This document shows positions 16,955 to 25,513 of a DNA stretch of 31,809 bases, one piece after another (position 1 is the stretch's first letter; each line of letters starts with the position of its first letter). Both the position numbers and the translations under genes were made by a program. The notes under the pieces were generated by a model. The model was not told where the DNA came from and did no database searches. It was given only the letters and a program-made list of their open reading frames with translations. This DNA is from an uncultured Bacteroidales bacterium (GTDB taxonomy: Bacteria > Bacteroidota > Bacteroidia > Bacteroidales > Paludibacteraceae): the NCBI GenBank assembly GCA_937885465.1, contig CAKZZM010000126.1:1-31809 (forward strand), read 5' to 3'.

Positions 16955-18739
16955 TTATTGCAATTTGCTTATTGATTGAATCTCAAGCGGAGCCATTGCT
17001 TGCACCGAAGGTTTGGCAGATAAGGTCTCTACTACTTTGAGAATATTGTACTTCTCCTGTCCGATAATCTTTGAGACGATACGGTCAGCGGCATCATCCA
17101 TACCGAGTGCTTTCATCAAGCGCGTCAGTTCGTCGTCCAACTTAGGATACTCAATAATCTCATATTTATCAATGCCGGCAAGTTGAGCTGCCTTCTTTAT
17201 TGCATCGTCAAGCGATCCCAACTCGTCAACAAGCCCTAACTGCAAAGCATGAATACCCGTCCATACACGACCTTCACCTACTGCCTTAATTGAATCTTGC
17301 GAGATGCAGCGTCCTTCGGCACAACGAGAAGTAAACAGTTCATAACCTCTGTTTATCTCTGCCTGCAACATCGCTCTCTCTTCTGCGTTCATACCTTTAA
17401 GAACTGCATTACTCTCGAATAATCCGTGGCGGTTGGTCTGCACACCGTCATTGTCGATTCCCACTTTGTCGGTCAATCCGCTCATATTAGGTATAACACC
17501 AAATATGCCTATTGACCCCGTCAATGTATTATTTTCCGCAAAAATATAGTTTGCAGGACAAGAAATATAATAGCCGCCCGAAGCAGCATAATCGCCCATC
17601 GATACTACCAGAGGTTTTTTACCTTTGCATAGACTCAGAGCATGGTGTATCTGCTCAGAAGCGTATGCGCTGCCGCCCGGCGAATTGACGCGAAGCACCA
17701 CAGCCTTCACACTCTCTTTGTTAGTCAGTTCGGATATTGTCTTAATGATTTCTTTACCCACTATTCCATCGCCTTTTTCATCAGTTATGTCACCATCAGC
17801 ATAGAGAACGGCTATCTTTTCTTTACTATACTTCTCTTTCGCAACTTGCAAAGTTAACATATCAGAATAAGATAGTTTCTTAAAGTCCTTTGTCCCGCAT
17901 AGTTGAGCAAGCAAACTATCAATTCCTTCTTTGTAGCACAGTGTATCTACCAAGCCTGCTGTCAGACATTCTTCTGTAGGTTGCAGCCCCATGTAACGAT
18001 CCGCAAGTTCGTTCAACTGCTCAGGAGATATATCTCTTGATTTTGAGATGTCAGTGCACAACCGGTGCCATATCTCATCAAGTAACACCTGATATTGCAG
18101 ACGATTGGCATCTGACATTGAGGTAAGTATATACGGTTCGGTAGCAGACTTGAAAGTCCCCACTTTTACCACTTGCATCTCTACCCCCACATTGTCAAGC
18201 AAACGCTTAAAGAATTCAATATCTATTGCCAAACCGTGTAAGTCGATAGCACCGATAGGGTTAAGCATAATCTTATCTGCACACGATGCCAGATAGTAAT
18301 TCAGTTGTCCGTAATTGTCGGCATAGGCAATAATAAACTTACCCGACTCCTTGAAATCGAGCAACTCACGGCGTATCGTTTGTGCTGTTGCCATTCCCAT
18401 TGAAAGACTACCGCCACGCAGGCAGATACCTTCAATATTCTTATCCTCTTTTGCTTTGCGAATGTTCTTAATAATATCATTAAGACCGTATTCGTCCGCT
18501 TGCTCCCTACCCGCCATCTCCATAAAGGCAGAAGTAAACTGATCAGAATTCGAGCGTTCTACAACAACACCACTCATATCTACCATATAGACGGAGTGAG
18601 GCTTCGACTTAGTAACACTCTCGCCCGAACCAAGGGCGGCAATACCCGCAATACAGGCATAGAATAAGAAGAAATTGATAAAAGAGAAAACCAATAAACC
18701 ACAAATTGTGGCAAGCATGTACTTAAGAAATTGTTTCAT
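16955..18739 (-). CDS. sppA: Signal peptide peptidase SppA, 67-kDa type
   Basis: A 594-residue membrane-anchored Ser/Lys protease that degrades cleaved signal peptides. One N-terminal transmembrane helix (about residues 8-35) is followed by tandem S49 domains, as in E. coli SppA. The likely catalytic Lys197 lies in VGTFKSATEPY in the first repeat, and Ser387 lies in GDYAASGGYY in the second, close to the E. coli Lys209/Ser409 arrangement. VLRVNSPGGSA supplies the oxyanion-side strand. The gene is upstream of lpxK. The 78-bp gap before it contains a 22-bp tandem repeat and no recognisable promoter. Confidence 0.94.
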   Translation of the reverse strand: MKQFLKYMLATICGLLVFSFINFFLFYACIAGIAALGSGESVTKSKPHSVYMVDMSGVVVERSNSDQFTSAFMEMAGREQADEYGLNDIIKNIRKAKEDKNIEGICLRGGSLSMGMATAQTIRRELLDFKESGKFIIAYADNYGQLNYYLASCADKIMLNPIGAIDLHGLAIDIEFFKRLLDNVGVEMQVVKVGTFKSATEPYILTSMSDANRLQYQVLLDEIWHRLCTDISKSRDISPEQLNELADRYMGLQPTEECLTAGLVDTLCYKEGIDSLLAQLCGTKDFKKLSYSDMLTLQVAKEKYSKEKIAVLYADGDITDEKGDGIVGKEIIKTISELTNKESVKAVVLRVNSPGGSAYASEQIHHALSLCKGKKPLVVSMGDYAASGGYYISCPANYIFAENNTLTGSIGIFGVIPNMSGLTDKVGIDNDGVQTNRHGLFESNAVLKGMNAEERAMLQAEINRGYELFTSRCAEGRCISQDSIKAVGEGRVWTGIHALQLGLVDELGSLDDAIKKAAQLAGIDKYEIIEYPKLDDELTRLMKALGMDDAADRIVSKIIGQEKYNILKVVETLSAKPSVQAMAPLEIQSISKLQ

Positions 18740-18769
18740 TGTTTAGGAAAATTAAATTGCATTGCAATC

Positions 18770-18841
18770 GCGTTTAAATGACGTTTAAATAGCGTTTAAA
18801 TGACGTTTAAATAGCGTTTAAATGACGTTTAAACAGCGTTT
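18770..18841 (+). repeat. 22-bp TTTAAA tandem repeat, three copies plus a part
   Basis: The unit GCGTTTAAATGACGTTTAAA plus TA occurs at 18770-18791 and 18792-18813 exactly, and at 18814-18835 with one change (CA at the end). A partial GCGTTT follows at 18836. Each unit holds two CGTTTAAA half-units, each with a TTTAAA palindrome. The array covers the gap before sppA and the last codons and stop (18818-18820) of the deacetylase-like gene. It is unrelated to the GTTCGGAGAC repeat. Confidence 0.92.
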
Positions 18842-19693
18842 AATTATATTTTTAAGATTTTGTATTATTAATTCTTTCCACCACTCACCTTTTTTATCAG
18901 TCCATCTTTGCGGATGAGTTGTAAAGAGAACAGGTGTTGTGAGTCTGCCTTGTTGTAAGGCGTTAATGATATCGAAAGTGGAATGAAAAGTAAGTCCTTG
19001 GTTTGTCCACTTGTCTTGCAGAACGGGAATCTTGTCTCTTAGCGAGACTTTATATCCGTCCCAACGCCGCCCTGTGTCTGTAAGATAGAGAAGTCGCGAA
19101 TAATCAAGGTCAAGATACGGCTCACATACTATATCAAGCGAGTGGTAGTCGTATTTTTTCCATAGGTCACGCCCATCATAGCGAGAGGTAGGTGCCCCGT
19201 GCATACAGATAGTCTTAACGGGATAGAATGTGCGGAAATAATCTAACTGACGGCAGAAATGCTCGTATGCTTTGTCAATATCACCATCGAAAATCGACAT
19301 ATCTTCATAATGGTACCCTATCTCGTGTCCTAAAGCAGCAATTTGCTTGATGATATCAGGCTTGTTTGACTCAGGTATCACTCTGAAATAATACACCGCC
19401 CTCACCCCCATCTCATGCTCTATTCGAGCAATTGCCAGCGAATGGTCCGCCTTCAAATCAACATCATGCCTCATACAACATACCTTCCCTGCCCCTTCCG
19501 TCTTTTTTTGAACGTTCGGAGACGTTCTCCACTCCGCACTCGTTTTTTGAACGTTCGGAGACGTTCTCCACTCCGCACTCGTTTTTTCTGTACTTTGCAA
19601 TTCAAATATTTCTTGCATCGTAACAAAACGATAGCCTGCCTCTTGCAAGGCGGCTATCAATCTGCTATATGTTGATGGTGTGAAATCTCGCAT
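18818..19693 (-). CDS. Polysaccharide deacetylase-like protein with in-frame repeat insertion
   Basis: A 291-residue protein from the ATG at 19693 (MRDFTPSTYSRLIAALQEAGY). Upstream in-frame codons to 19735 derive partly from a repeat and are left out. The NodB-like fold is suggested by CMRHDVDLKADHSL, where the conserved Asp pair binds metal in this family. GHEIGYHYEDMS (a likely metal-binding histidine pair), MHGAP and LFTTHPQRW also fit. It probably acts on an acetylated surface sugar, but the substrate is unknown. Residues just before the RHDVD strand are two tandem copies of a 13-residue peptide, KTSAEWRTSPNVQ, encoded by two 39-bp repeat units. The 3' end lies in a different, 22-bp tandem repeat. 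Confidence 0.8.
   Translation of the reverse strand: MRDFTPSTYSRLIAALQEAGYRFVTMQEIFELQSTEKTSAEWRTSPNVQKTSAEWRTSPNVQKKTEGAGKVCCMRHDVDLKADHSLAIARIEHEMGVRAVYYFRVIPESNKPDIIKQIAALGHEIGYHYEDMSIFDGDIDKAYEHFCRQLDYFRTFYPVKTICMHGAPTSRYDGRDLWKKYDYHSLDIVCEPYLDLDYSRLLYLTDTGRRWDGYKVSLRDKIPVLQDKWTNQGLTFHSTFDIINALQQGRLTTPVLFTTHPQRWTDKKGEWWKELIIQNLKNIIKRCLNVI
19510..19587 (-). repeat. Dispersed repeat inside the deacetylase-like gene, two 39-bp units
   Basis: Two identical 39-bp units lie at 19510-19548 and 19549-19587. Each has the 24-bp core (GAACGTTCGGAGACGTTC then TCCACT on the plus strand) followed by CCGCACTCGTTTTTT. Because 39 is divisible by three, each adds exactly 13 codons to the minus-strand gene without a stop. 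Confidence 0.93.
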
Positions 19694-19711
19694 ATTCAAC
19701 TTCCGGCAAAA

Positions 19712-19750
19712 GAACGTTCGGAGACGCCATAACAAAGTACGATGTACGAA
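19712..19750. repeat. Partial dispersed repeat joined to a GTACGATGTACGA repeat
   Basis: A truncated core (GAACGTTCGGAGACG, 19712-19726) lies upstream of the deacetylase-like gene. It is followed closely by AAAGTACGATGTACGA (19735-19750), a sequence that recurs at 22857-22897 next to another truncated core. The region is the gap between rnhB and the deacetylase-like gene. Confidence 0.7.
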
Positions 19751-19757
19751 GGTACTC

Positions 19758-20351
19758 TTATAAGCATCTAAAAGTTTTACGGTGATAAGGTGTCAGCCCG
19801 TATTCCTTGATGGCTGCATAATGTTGTTCAGTCGGGTAGCCTTTATTCTTGTCCCAACCATACTGCGGGAACTCTGCGTGCAGCCTGAGCATATAATCAT
19901 CTCGATAAGTCTTAGCAAGCACCGATGCCGCTGCGATTGACATATATGTTGCATCTCCATGCACCACGGTATCCGCAGGTATTTCGAGCACTCCGCCTTC
20001 GGGGATATATGGTCGCCACCTGTTGCCGTCCACTAAAATATGCTGCGGTTGAACTGCGAGTTCGGCTATCGCCTTTTGCATTGCAAGGATAGATGCTTTT
20101 AGTATATTCAGCCTGTCGATTTCCTTCGCCGTAACCTCTGCCACAGCCCACGCAATAGCCTGCTCCTGTATAACAGGTCGCAGGCTTTCGCGTTGCTTTT
20201 CAGTCAGTTGTTTGCTGTCGTTCAGTTCCTCGCAGCGGAAATCTTGTGGTAAGATAACCGCTGCGGCAAACACGCTGCCCGCCAGAGGTCCCCTACCCGC
20301 CTCATCACAACCTACCTCAACAACACCTTTTATCATATAAGGTTTAAGCAT
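19758..20351 (-). CDS. rnhB: Ribonuclease HII
   Basis: A 197-residue enzyme that cuts RNA in RNA/DNA hybrids and removes misincorporated ribonucleotides. The N-terminal GCDEAGRGPLAGSVFAAAVIL carries the Asp-Glu pair of the active site. LVDGNRW supplies the third Asp, and HGDATYMSIAAASVLAKTYRD contains the fourth together with the family helix. YGWDKNKGYPTEQH is the usual C-terminal motif. The length is normal. It begins 7 bp after the pectinesterase stop, so the two are probably co-transcribed although unrelated in function. Confidence 0.95.
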   Translation of the reverse strand: MLKPYMIKGVVEVGCDEAGRGPLAGSVFAAAVILPQDFRCEELNDSKQLTEKQRESLRPVIQEQAIAWAVAEVTAKEIDRLNILKASILAMQKAIAELAVQPQHILVDGNRWRPYIPEGGVLEIPADTVVHGDATYMSIAAASVLAKTYRDDYMLRLHAEFPQYGWDKNKGYPTEQHYAAIKEYGLTPYHRKTFRCL

Positions 20352-20358
20352 CCGGCTC

Positions 20359-22812
20359 TTACTCTACCATACCGAGCATATTATATTTTACTCCGTTCTT
20401 CAAGATATATATTTGTCCGTTCTCAATCACCTTTTCTACTATAACTGCATTACTGCCACTCATAATCTCAACAGCCACATCATCGCTATTTTCTACCGCC
20501 GGAGCACCGAAACCACCTCTTGCATTGGCTGCACGAACGGTAACGCCGTCAGAAATTGCAGCGGGCAATTCAGTTACTATCTCTACATCGGAAGCCGACT
20601 CAATCAAGAACACCGTTGCCGTTGTCTGTTGCCAAGTCACTTCACCTGCTTCGATGGTATAGAATAATTGCACTTGCTCTGCTTCTGCTGCGGGGTCCCA
20701 TGCGTCGCCATATACATTAGCATAATCATATTGAGCGGCCTCATCGGCAGTAAGTATTGTCTCATATTCTTGCGTTGCATCACCGCGGTAGAAAGTGACA
20801 TTGTTCGATTCGGGTGTCACTACGCCATTAGCATCCATGGTATTATATTCTCCCACATGCCCGCTCTTGCCCGGCCATGCATTGTCTGACATCAGCTGCA
20901 GAGTCCAACGCTGAATGCCGTTAGCCTTACCATCGGTAAGGGCGAAATCACCTGCCGAATAATCAAGCATAGTGTTGATGAACACACACTGCGGATCATT
21001 ATTCCACATACGCCCTAAACTGACAACCGGGCACTCGGATTGTATAGTACAGTTATGGAAGATATAGCCCTTATCGCTTGCGTCAGCATTGCTTGCTGTC
21101 AAGGCATCAGAACCACCTCCGTTGGAACTTCTCTTCTCTGCATAAAGCAGCACATTCTCGAAGAAGACGGTACCGTCACCGCAGATGAAGTCAACAGTGC
21201 CATGAATCTCGCTATCTTCCCAATAGTGCAACCCGCCAACCTTATTGCTGTAATAAGTATCTTGATAAGAGAGCAGACGCACATTCTTGCAGATTGTCTT
21301 ACTATTCTTTGCCCAAAGTGCCACGGCGCGACCGTTATTGGCTTTGTAATAATCAAGTGCGTTTTGTATTGTTAAATCTTGCAGATAAATATTCTGACCT
21401 GTTAGATACAAGGTTGCAGTGTTATTAATCGACTCAGTGGCAGCATCGGGAGCGTTAAGAATAACAACGCCATCACGCGACTGACCGATAATAGAGATAT
21501 TGCTCTTGCTAATCTGCGTCAGTACCTTCTCGCCGAAGTCATATATTCCGTTTTTCAAGAATATCTTGTCGCCATCTTCAAGTTGAGAGATGGTCATCAG
21601 CAGCGCAGCTGCATCACCACCATCAATTATATAGTATCCGCTCTCGCTCTTAACCACTTCGTTCTGCACATTATAAACGACGACACCATGAATATATGCC
21701 TGACCACCAAATGTAAGAACAAGGGTATCTGCACCACCGCTGTAATAGAAGGAATGAATAGTATTATCCGTTTCTGCCTTTGCGGAGAAAGAAGTAACGC
21801 TTACGCCGCTTTTTGTTGTTACAACCACATCGTCTGACCCGCTATATTGGCACAACATAACATTTACATACGCCTTGTCTGCCACAGGCAGCATAATCTT
21901 TCCACCTGCTGAGAATTTCCAACCGTGGTTATTATAATACGCTCCACCTTCTTGAATAAAGCACTCATGATCATCATCATAGAACGTGTTCTTTGTCAAG
22001 TCGAATTCATAATACTTGCCGGTTTCTGCCACCTCAATAGGAGTAACGAGAGCCGCTAAGCGAAGGTCACCATTGAGAGCCTCACCTGCCTCATGGCGTT
22101 TCTTGCCGCTATCGTACCAACCACGGAAGCGGAATCCTTCAGGAATAGTAAGGTCTGCCTCAGTGAAACGGAAATCAAGAGTTTCATCCTCCGTCTGAAT
22201 AGTATCTCCGAGACGCACACCATTTTGGTCAAAATAGGAGATAGTAAACTCTGCGGCTGCACCCGAATTGTCTGCATTACCATAGATAGCCAACTCTGTC
22301 ATATAAGCATTCTGACCTGAATTGAGGTTATACCAACGCAGTTGAACATTTTGGCGATTGATATCTACCGACACTGCCGTTCCTGCCTGAGCACAATATG
22401 TTGACCATACAGTTACCCAATCTTCATCCCCATCACCTTTGCACTGCAAGCCCCAACCGCGGCTGCCGCCTGTTGCACAATGTACATACGTCACCTTTGT
22501 TACATCCGCCAACGCAGTAGTCTCGATATAAGGAGTAGCCGTTTTGGCTGACATAGCATAGCCGGTTGTAATAACATCTGCCGTAAATTTTGAATTTGTT
22601 CCATCCGGCACGATTGCTGTTTCGGAGAAAGAGAAAGTAAGCGACTCCTCGCTATAACGAGTTGTTACCGACTTGGTGGACTCGGAAGTTGATGACGAAA
22701 CTGCATCCCAATCCTGAAAATTAGTACTATAGAGTTTGCACTCTGATACCTCAGCATGCAAAGAAGCTAAGCCCATTGCACACATTGCCAATAGAAATAG
22801 TGATTTCTTCAT
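20359..22812 (-). CDS. Secreted pectinesterase (CE8) with accessory domains
   Basis: An 817-residue exported protein with signal peptide MKKSLFLLAMCAMGLASLHA. The central to C-terminal half is a right-handed beta-helix pectin methylesterase. The catalytic Asps lie in SYQDTYY (near 518) and GTVDFICGDG (near 541), with the conserved Arg in LGRMWN (near 600; the usual motif is LGRPW). The N-terminal part looks like a carbohydrate-binding or sandwich region with a short InlB-like FRFRGWYDSG segment. The end (NGQIYILKNGVKYNMLGMVE) resembles the short C-terminal tail seen on many Prevotella and Bacteroides secreted proteins. It would remove methyl esters from pectin in the periplasm or outside. No SusC/SusD pair or other pectin gene is nearby, so it is not part of a visible PUL. 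Confidence 0.87.
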   Translation of the reverse strand: MKKSLFLLAMCAMGLASLHAEVSECKLYSTNFQDWDAVSSSTSESTKSVTTRYSEESLTFSFSETAIVPDGTNSKFTADVITTGYAMSAKTATPYIETTALADVTKVTYVHCATGGSRGWGLQCKGDGDEDWVTVWSTYCAQAGTAVSVDINRQNVQLRWYNLNSGQNAYMTELAIYGNADNSGAAAEFTISYFDQNGVRLGDTIQTEDETLDFRFTEADLTIPEGFRFRGWYDSGKKRHEAGEALNGDLRLAALVTPIEVAETGKYYEFDLTKNTFYDDDHECFIQEGGAYYNNHGWKFSAGGKIMLPVADKAYVNVMLCQYSGSDDVVVTTKSGVSVTSFSAKAETDNTIHSFYYSGGADTLVLTFGGQAYIHGVVVYNVQNEVVKSESGYYIIDGGDAAALLMTISQLEDGDKIFLKNGIYDFGEKVLTQISKSNISIIGQSRDGVVILNAPDAATESINNTATLYLTGQNIYLQDLTIQNALDYYKANNGRAVALWAKNSKTICKNVRLLSYQDTYYSNKVGGLHYWEDSEIHGTVDFICGDGTVFFENVLLYAEKRSSNGGGSDALTASNADASDKGYIFHNCTIQSECPVVSLGRMWNNDPQCVFINTMLDYSAGDFALTDGKANGIQRWTLQLMSDNAWPGKSGHVGEYNTMDANGVVTPESNNVTFYRGDATQEYETILTADEAAQYDYANVYGDAWDPAAEAEQVQLFYTIEAGEVTWQQTTATVFLIESASDVEIVTELPAAISDGVTVRAANARGGFGAPAVENSDDVAVEIMSGSNAVIVEKVIENGQIYILKNGVKYNMLGMVE

Positions 22813-23062
22813 AAGTATATAGATTTAAAATTATTTTTCTTCTTGGGGTGACTACAAAGTACGAAGTGACGAAGTACCAAGTACGATGTACGATGTACGT
22901 TCGGAGACGAACTCCACTGCACTTATATTTCTCGTTTTTATAAAGTCGGCATTAAATGCCGACTAAAGTCTGAACGTTCGGAAACGTTCACCACTTTTAT
23001 TAGGATTTTTACTAATTTACAAAGTTACAAATATTTAACAAAGTGCACAAGGAAAATCGTAA
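22813..23062 (-). promoter_or_regulatory. Promoter and long repeat-rich leader of the pectinesterase gene
   Basis: On the minus strand, TAACTTTG (23027-23020) with TTG (23050-23048) about 20 bp upstream is a good Bacteroidetes promoter. It would give a leader of about 200 nt. That leader contains a full dispersed-repeat core (22972-22995), a 9-bp perfect hairpin (AGTCGGCAT at 22944-22952, loop TAA, ATGCCGACT at 22956-22964), a degenerate core (22896-22918) and GTACGA-type repeats (22857-22897). The promoter begins right at the 3' end of the sensor kinase gene. Confidence 0.6.
22857..22995. repeat. GTACGA repeats and two dispersed-repeat copies
   Basis: AAGTACGA-like units repeat at 22857-22897 and run straight into a degenerate core at 22896-22918, where the second half reads ACGAACTCCACT. 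A complete core, with one G-to-A change, lies at 22972-22995 (GAACGTTCGGAAACGTTC then ACCACT). Confidence 0.75.
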
Positions 23063-25285
23063 TTATTTTTTCAATTTCACGAAGAACGATGTACCTTTCG
23101 ATGATGTTTCGAAACTTATCTGTCCGCCCGCTCCCTCGATTATATTCTTTGAGATAGCAAGCCCTAATCCCGCGCCGTTAGACTTTGTCGTGAAGTTAGG
23201 CATAAACACTTTATCGCGCACTTCTTTATTTATTCCCGGTCCGTTATCTGATATAGTTATCTCCACCTCATCCTTTAAGTCTTTCAGCATTACGATAATA
23301 TCCGCATCCGCCTGCCCTTCTAATGCCTGCAAGGCATTTTTTATCAAGTTAGTAAACACCTGCGGCAGTTGCTCTGAATCGGCAAAGGCGAACACATCAT
23401 ATTCCGCACCGACATATCGAATCGGCACTTTTTGCTGATTGGTACGGAAAAGGGTGATAACAGAGAATAATGCCGCGGCGACATCTGTCCTTTCTGCATG
23501 CACCTCCGGCATTTTAGCGAATGAGGAAAATGATGAAGCAATGTGAGAAAGGGTGTCGATCTGCTCTATCAGCATCTTGGTCGTTCTTTCGAAATAGGCA
23601 TCAAAACGCTCGTCGCCGGTTTGCTTCAGCCGTTGCAACTGCTGGATATTAAGTTTCATCGGCGTCAGCGGGTTATTTATCTCATGCGCTATCTGTCTCG
23701 CCATAGTCCGCCATGCTCCCTCACGCTCTGATTGCGCCAAACGCAAAGTCGATTCTTCCAACTCGTCCACCATACGGTTGTACTCTCTCACCAACCTTCC
23801 GACCTCATCTCCTCCGTCATAATCGAGATGGGCATTGCGCATACCTATGCGGAAATGACTCAACCCGTCAGTCAGACTCTTTAGCGGACGCGTCAGACTG
23901 CGGCTGAAGAGTAGTCCCAAAATAACCGCCAATACCATAACCACCAGATACGGGGGAAAGAGGCGAGAAAGGAAGTCGTCTAAGGCACGGCGACGCTCAT
24001 CCTGCATCACATAATAGGGCACTTCTATGTATCCGATCTGCACATAACTGCCGTTATAAAACTCCGTATAGGCAGTCAGATACGGCATCTTACCTATCCT
24101 GTCGTGCCACACTCTGTTCATCTTACCTGAGAAGAAAGGCTCGGAGTCGATATGGCGAGAGATAATACCCATGTCGAAGATTGCAGGCGAGGACGAACCG
24201 ATAAGGTTGCCCTTCAAATCATAAACCTGAATATCTGTTTCGTATGCATAACACAGGTCGCGCAACTCCACATTCATACTCTCTGATGAACGAGCAGACA
24301 AATCAACTGTCCACGGGTACAAGTTTTGCAAAGATTTTTGTATATATCCCGCTTTCTTTAGCAACTCCTCAGATTGGCGCTCTTCAAAGCGACTATTGAC
24401 ATAATAGACGGAAACGACGAACACATAACCAAATGCCACAAGCTGCATCAGCACAATCAGATACTGAAACTTAACGCCCATTGACATATTCTTAATACCT
24501 CGATTGCGAACTAACCCATACACACCCAATATAATCAAGGCAACCACAAACAGAAGTGCAAAGACTATGTAATAATACACTGTCGCTCTTGCAAATAATC
24601 TTTTATCCTCTGTTTGTTCAGGAGTTAATATACTCTGATATGAGAAACTGCCGCCTTGCGTAGAACCGTGACTTAGTATCTGCTGACTTTCTTGATGCGC
24701 AAGCTGCTCACTTGATGATTGATACGACTCCTCGCCCGAGCCTTGCTTCTTTACCAACGTGAATATATACTGCCCCTTCTCATCGGTAATAGCAATACCT
24801 TCACCTGCTCGACTACGGCGAATCTCAAACGATTTATCTAAGCGGAAAGGTTGGATATATTCGTTCTGCAAATATTTATTCTCAAAAATATAATCGTTTT
24901 TTATGGGTATAACGGTCAATACATTGTACCACAAGTCATTCCCGCCTGCTGCTCGCGTCCATCTTCCCACGCCCCAGGCATTGTCAAAGTGAATCAATTC
25001 CCAAGAGTCATATTTAGTCAAGTAAAATGAAGCTGATAACCTGTTGTCCGACCAATAAACCGCCTCACGAGAGTCAAAGACATAAAAAATAACATCTTTC
25101 GTTTCAGAGGTGATTACCCGCAGAGAATCAAACGAGTTACCACCAAGCACCGACACCACCTGCTCTGTTATGCTCATAGCATATTTTTGCTGCTCTATCA
25201 ATTGCTTTTGAAACCGCCCTGCTTGCCTTTCTACGCTATTGCAGCTCGTCACCAAAAGCAGCAACACAGCAATCCACGCGAGCAT
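23063..25285 (-). CDS. NtrY-like sensor histidine kinase
   Basis: A 740-residue membrane kinase from the ATG at 25285, which gives MLAWIAVLLLLVTSC, a hydrophobic start with a lipobox-like LVTSC. The frame continues to 25366 (767 residues) with a basic, non-signal extension. Two sensor regions are separated by a pair of helices (FALLFVVALIILGVYGLV and YLIVLMQLVAFGYVFVV), and a further helix (YLVVMVLAVILGLLFS) precedes the HAMP domain. The phospho-accepting His is in RQIAHEINNPLTP (near residue 534), the NtrY-type form. The ATPase domain has NLIKNALQAL, DNGPGI and GAGLGLAISKNIIEG. No response regulator is adjacent, so it is an orphan kinase in this window and its signal is unknown. Confidence 0.88.
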   Translation of the reverse strand: MLAWIAVLLLLVTSCNSVERQAGRFQKQLIEQQKYAMSITEQVVSVLGGNSFDSLRVITSETKDVIFYVFDSREAVYWSDNRLSASFYLTKYDSWELIHFDNAWGVGRWTRAAGGNDLWYNVLTVIPIKNDYIFENKYLQNEYIQPFRLDKSFEIRRSRAGEGIAITDEKGQYIFTLVKKQGSGEESYQSSSEQLAHQESQQILSHGSTQGGSFSYQSILTPEQTEDKRLFARATVYYYIVFALLFVVALIILGVYGLVRNRGIKNMSMGVKFQYLIVLMQLVAFGYVFVVSVYYVNSRFEERQSEELLKKAGYIQKSLQNLYPWTVDLSARSSESMNVELRDLCYAYETDIQVYDLKGNLIGSSSPAIFDMGIISRHIDSEPFFSGKMNRVWHDRIGKMPYLTAYTEFYNGSYVQIGYIEVPYYVMQDERRRALDDFLSRLFPPYLVVMVLAVILGLLFSRSLTRPLKSLTDGLSHFRIGMRNAHLDYDGGDEVGRLVREYNRMVDELEESTLRLAQSEREGAWRTMARQIAHEINNPLTPMKLNIQQLQRLKQTGDERFDAYFERTTKMLIEQIDTLSHIASSFSSFAKMPEVHAERTDVAAALFSVITLFRTNQQKVPIRYVGAEYDVFAFADSEQLPQVFTNLIKNALQALEGQADADIIVMLKDLKDEVEITISDNGPGINKEVRDKVFMPNFTTKSNGAGLGLAISKNIIEGAGGQISFETSSKGTSFFVKLKK

Positions 25286-25366
25286 AGGAATACGTACATG
25301 CCCGCTTCGAGTACGACAATTCCCCACTCGCCACACTATACCATATTGACTCTTATCACTTTCCAC

Positions 25367-25507
25367 TTTCCACTTTCAACTTTCAACTTTTAACTTTCCA
25401 CTTATTTGCAAATTTATAAATATTTCCGTAAACTCAATCAACCTACAAAGTTATTACATAATTTTTCATTTTTCATTTTTCATTTTTAATTAATTTTTGT
25501 ATCTTTG
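25367..25507. promoter_or_regulatory. Divergent promoter region with simple repeats
   Basis: On the plus strand TATCTTTG (25500-25507) matches the -7 element and ends 6 bp before the ATG of the ArsG-like permease at 25514, so the transcript could be nearly leaderless. On the minus strand TAACTTTG (25453-25446) is a candidate for the kinase gene. Two simple repeats are present: CTTTCAACTTT-like units (25367-25401, the reverse complement of the AAAGTTG repeat at 176-275) and TTTTTCAT units (25461-25488). Confidence 0.5.
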
Positions 25508-25513
25508 CGTATT

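Noticed and set aside
20359..20480. A type IX secretion C-terminal domain on the pectinesterase.
   Set aside because: Only a short tail (YILKNGVKYNMLG) is present, without the longer conserved beta-sandwich, so export by that route is not supported.
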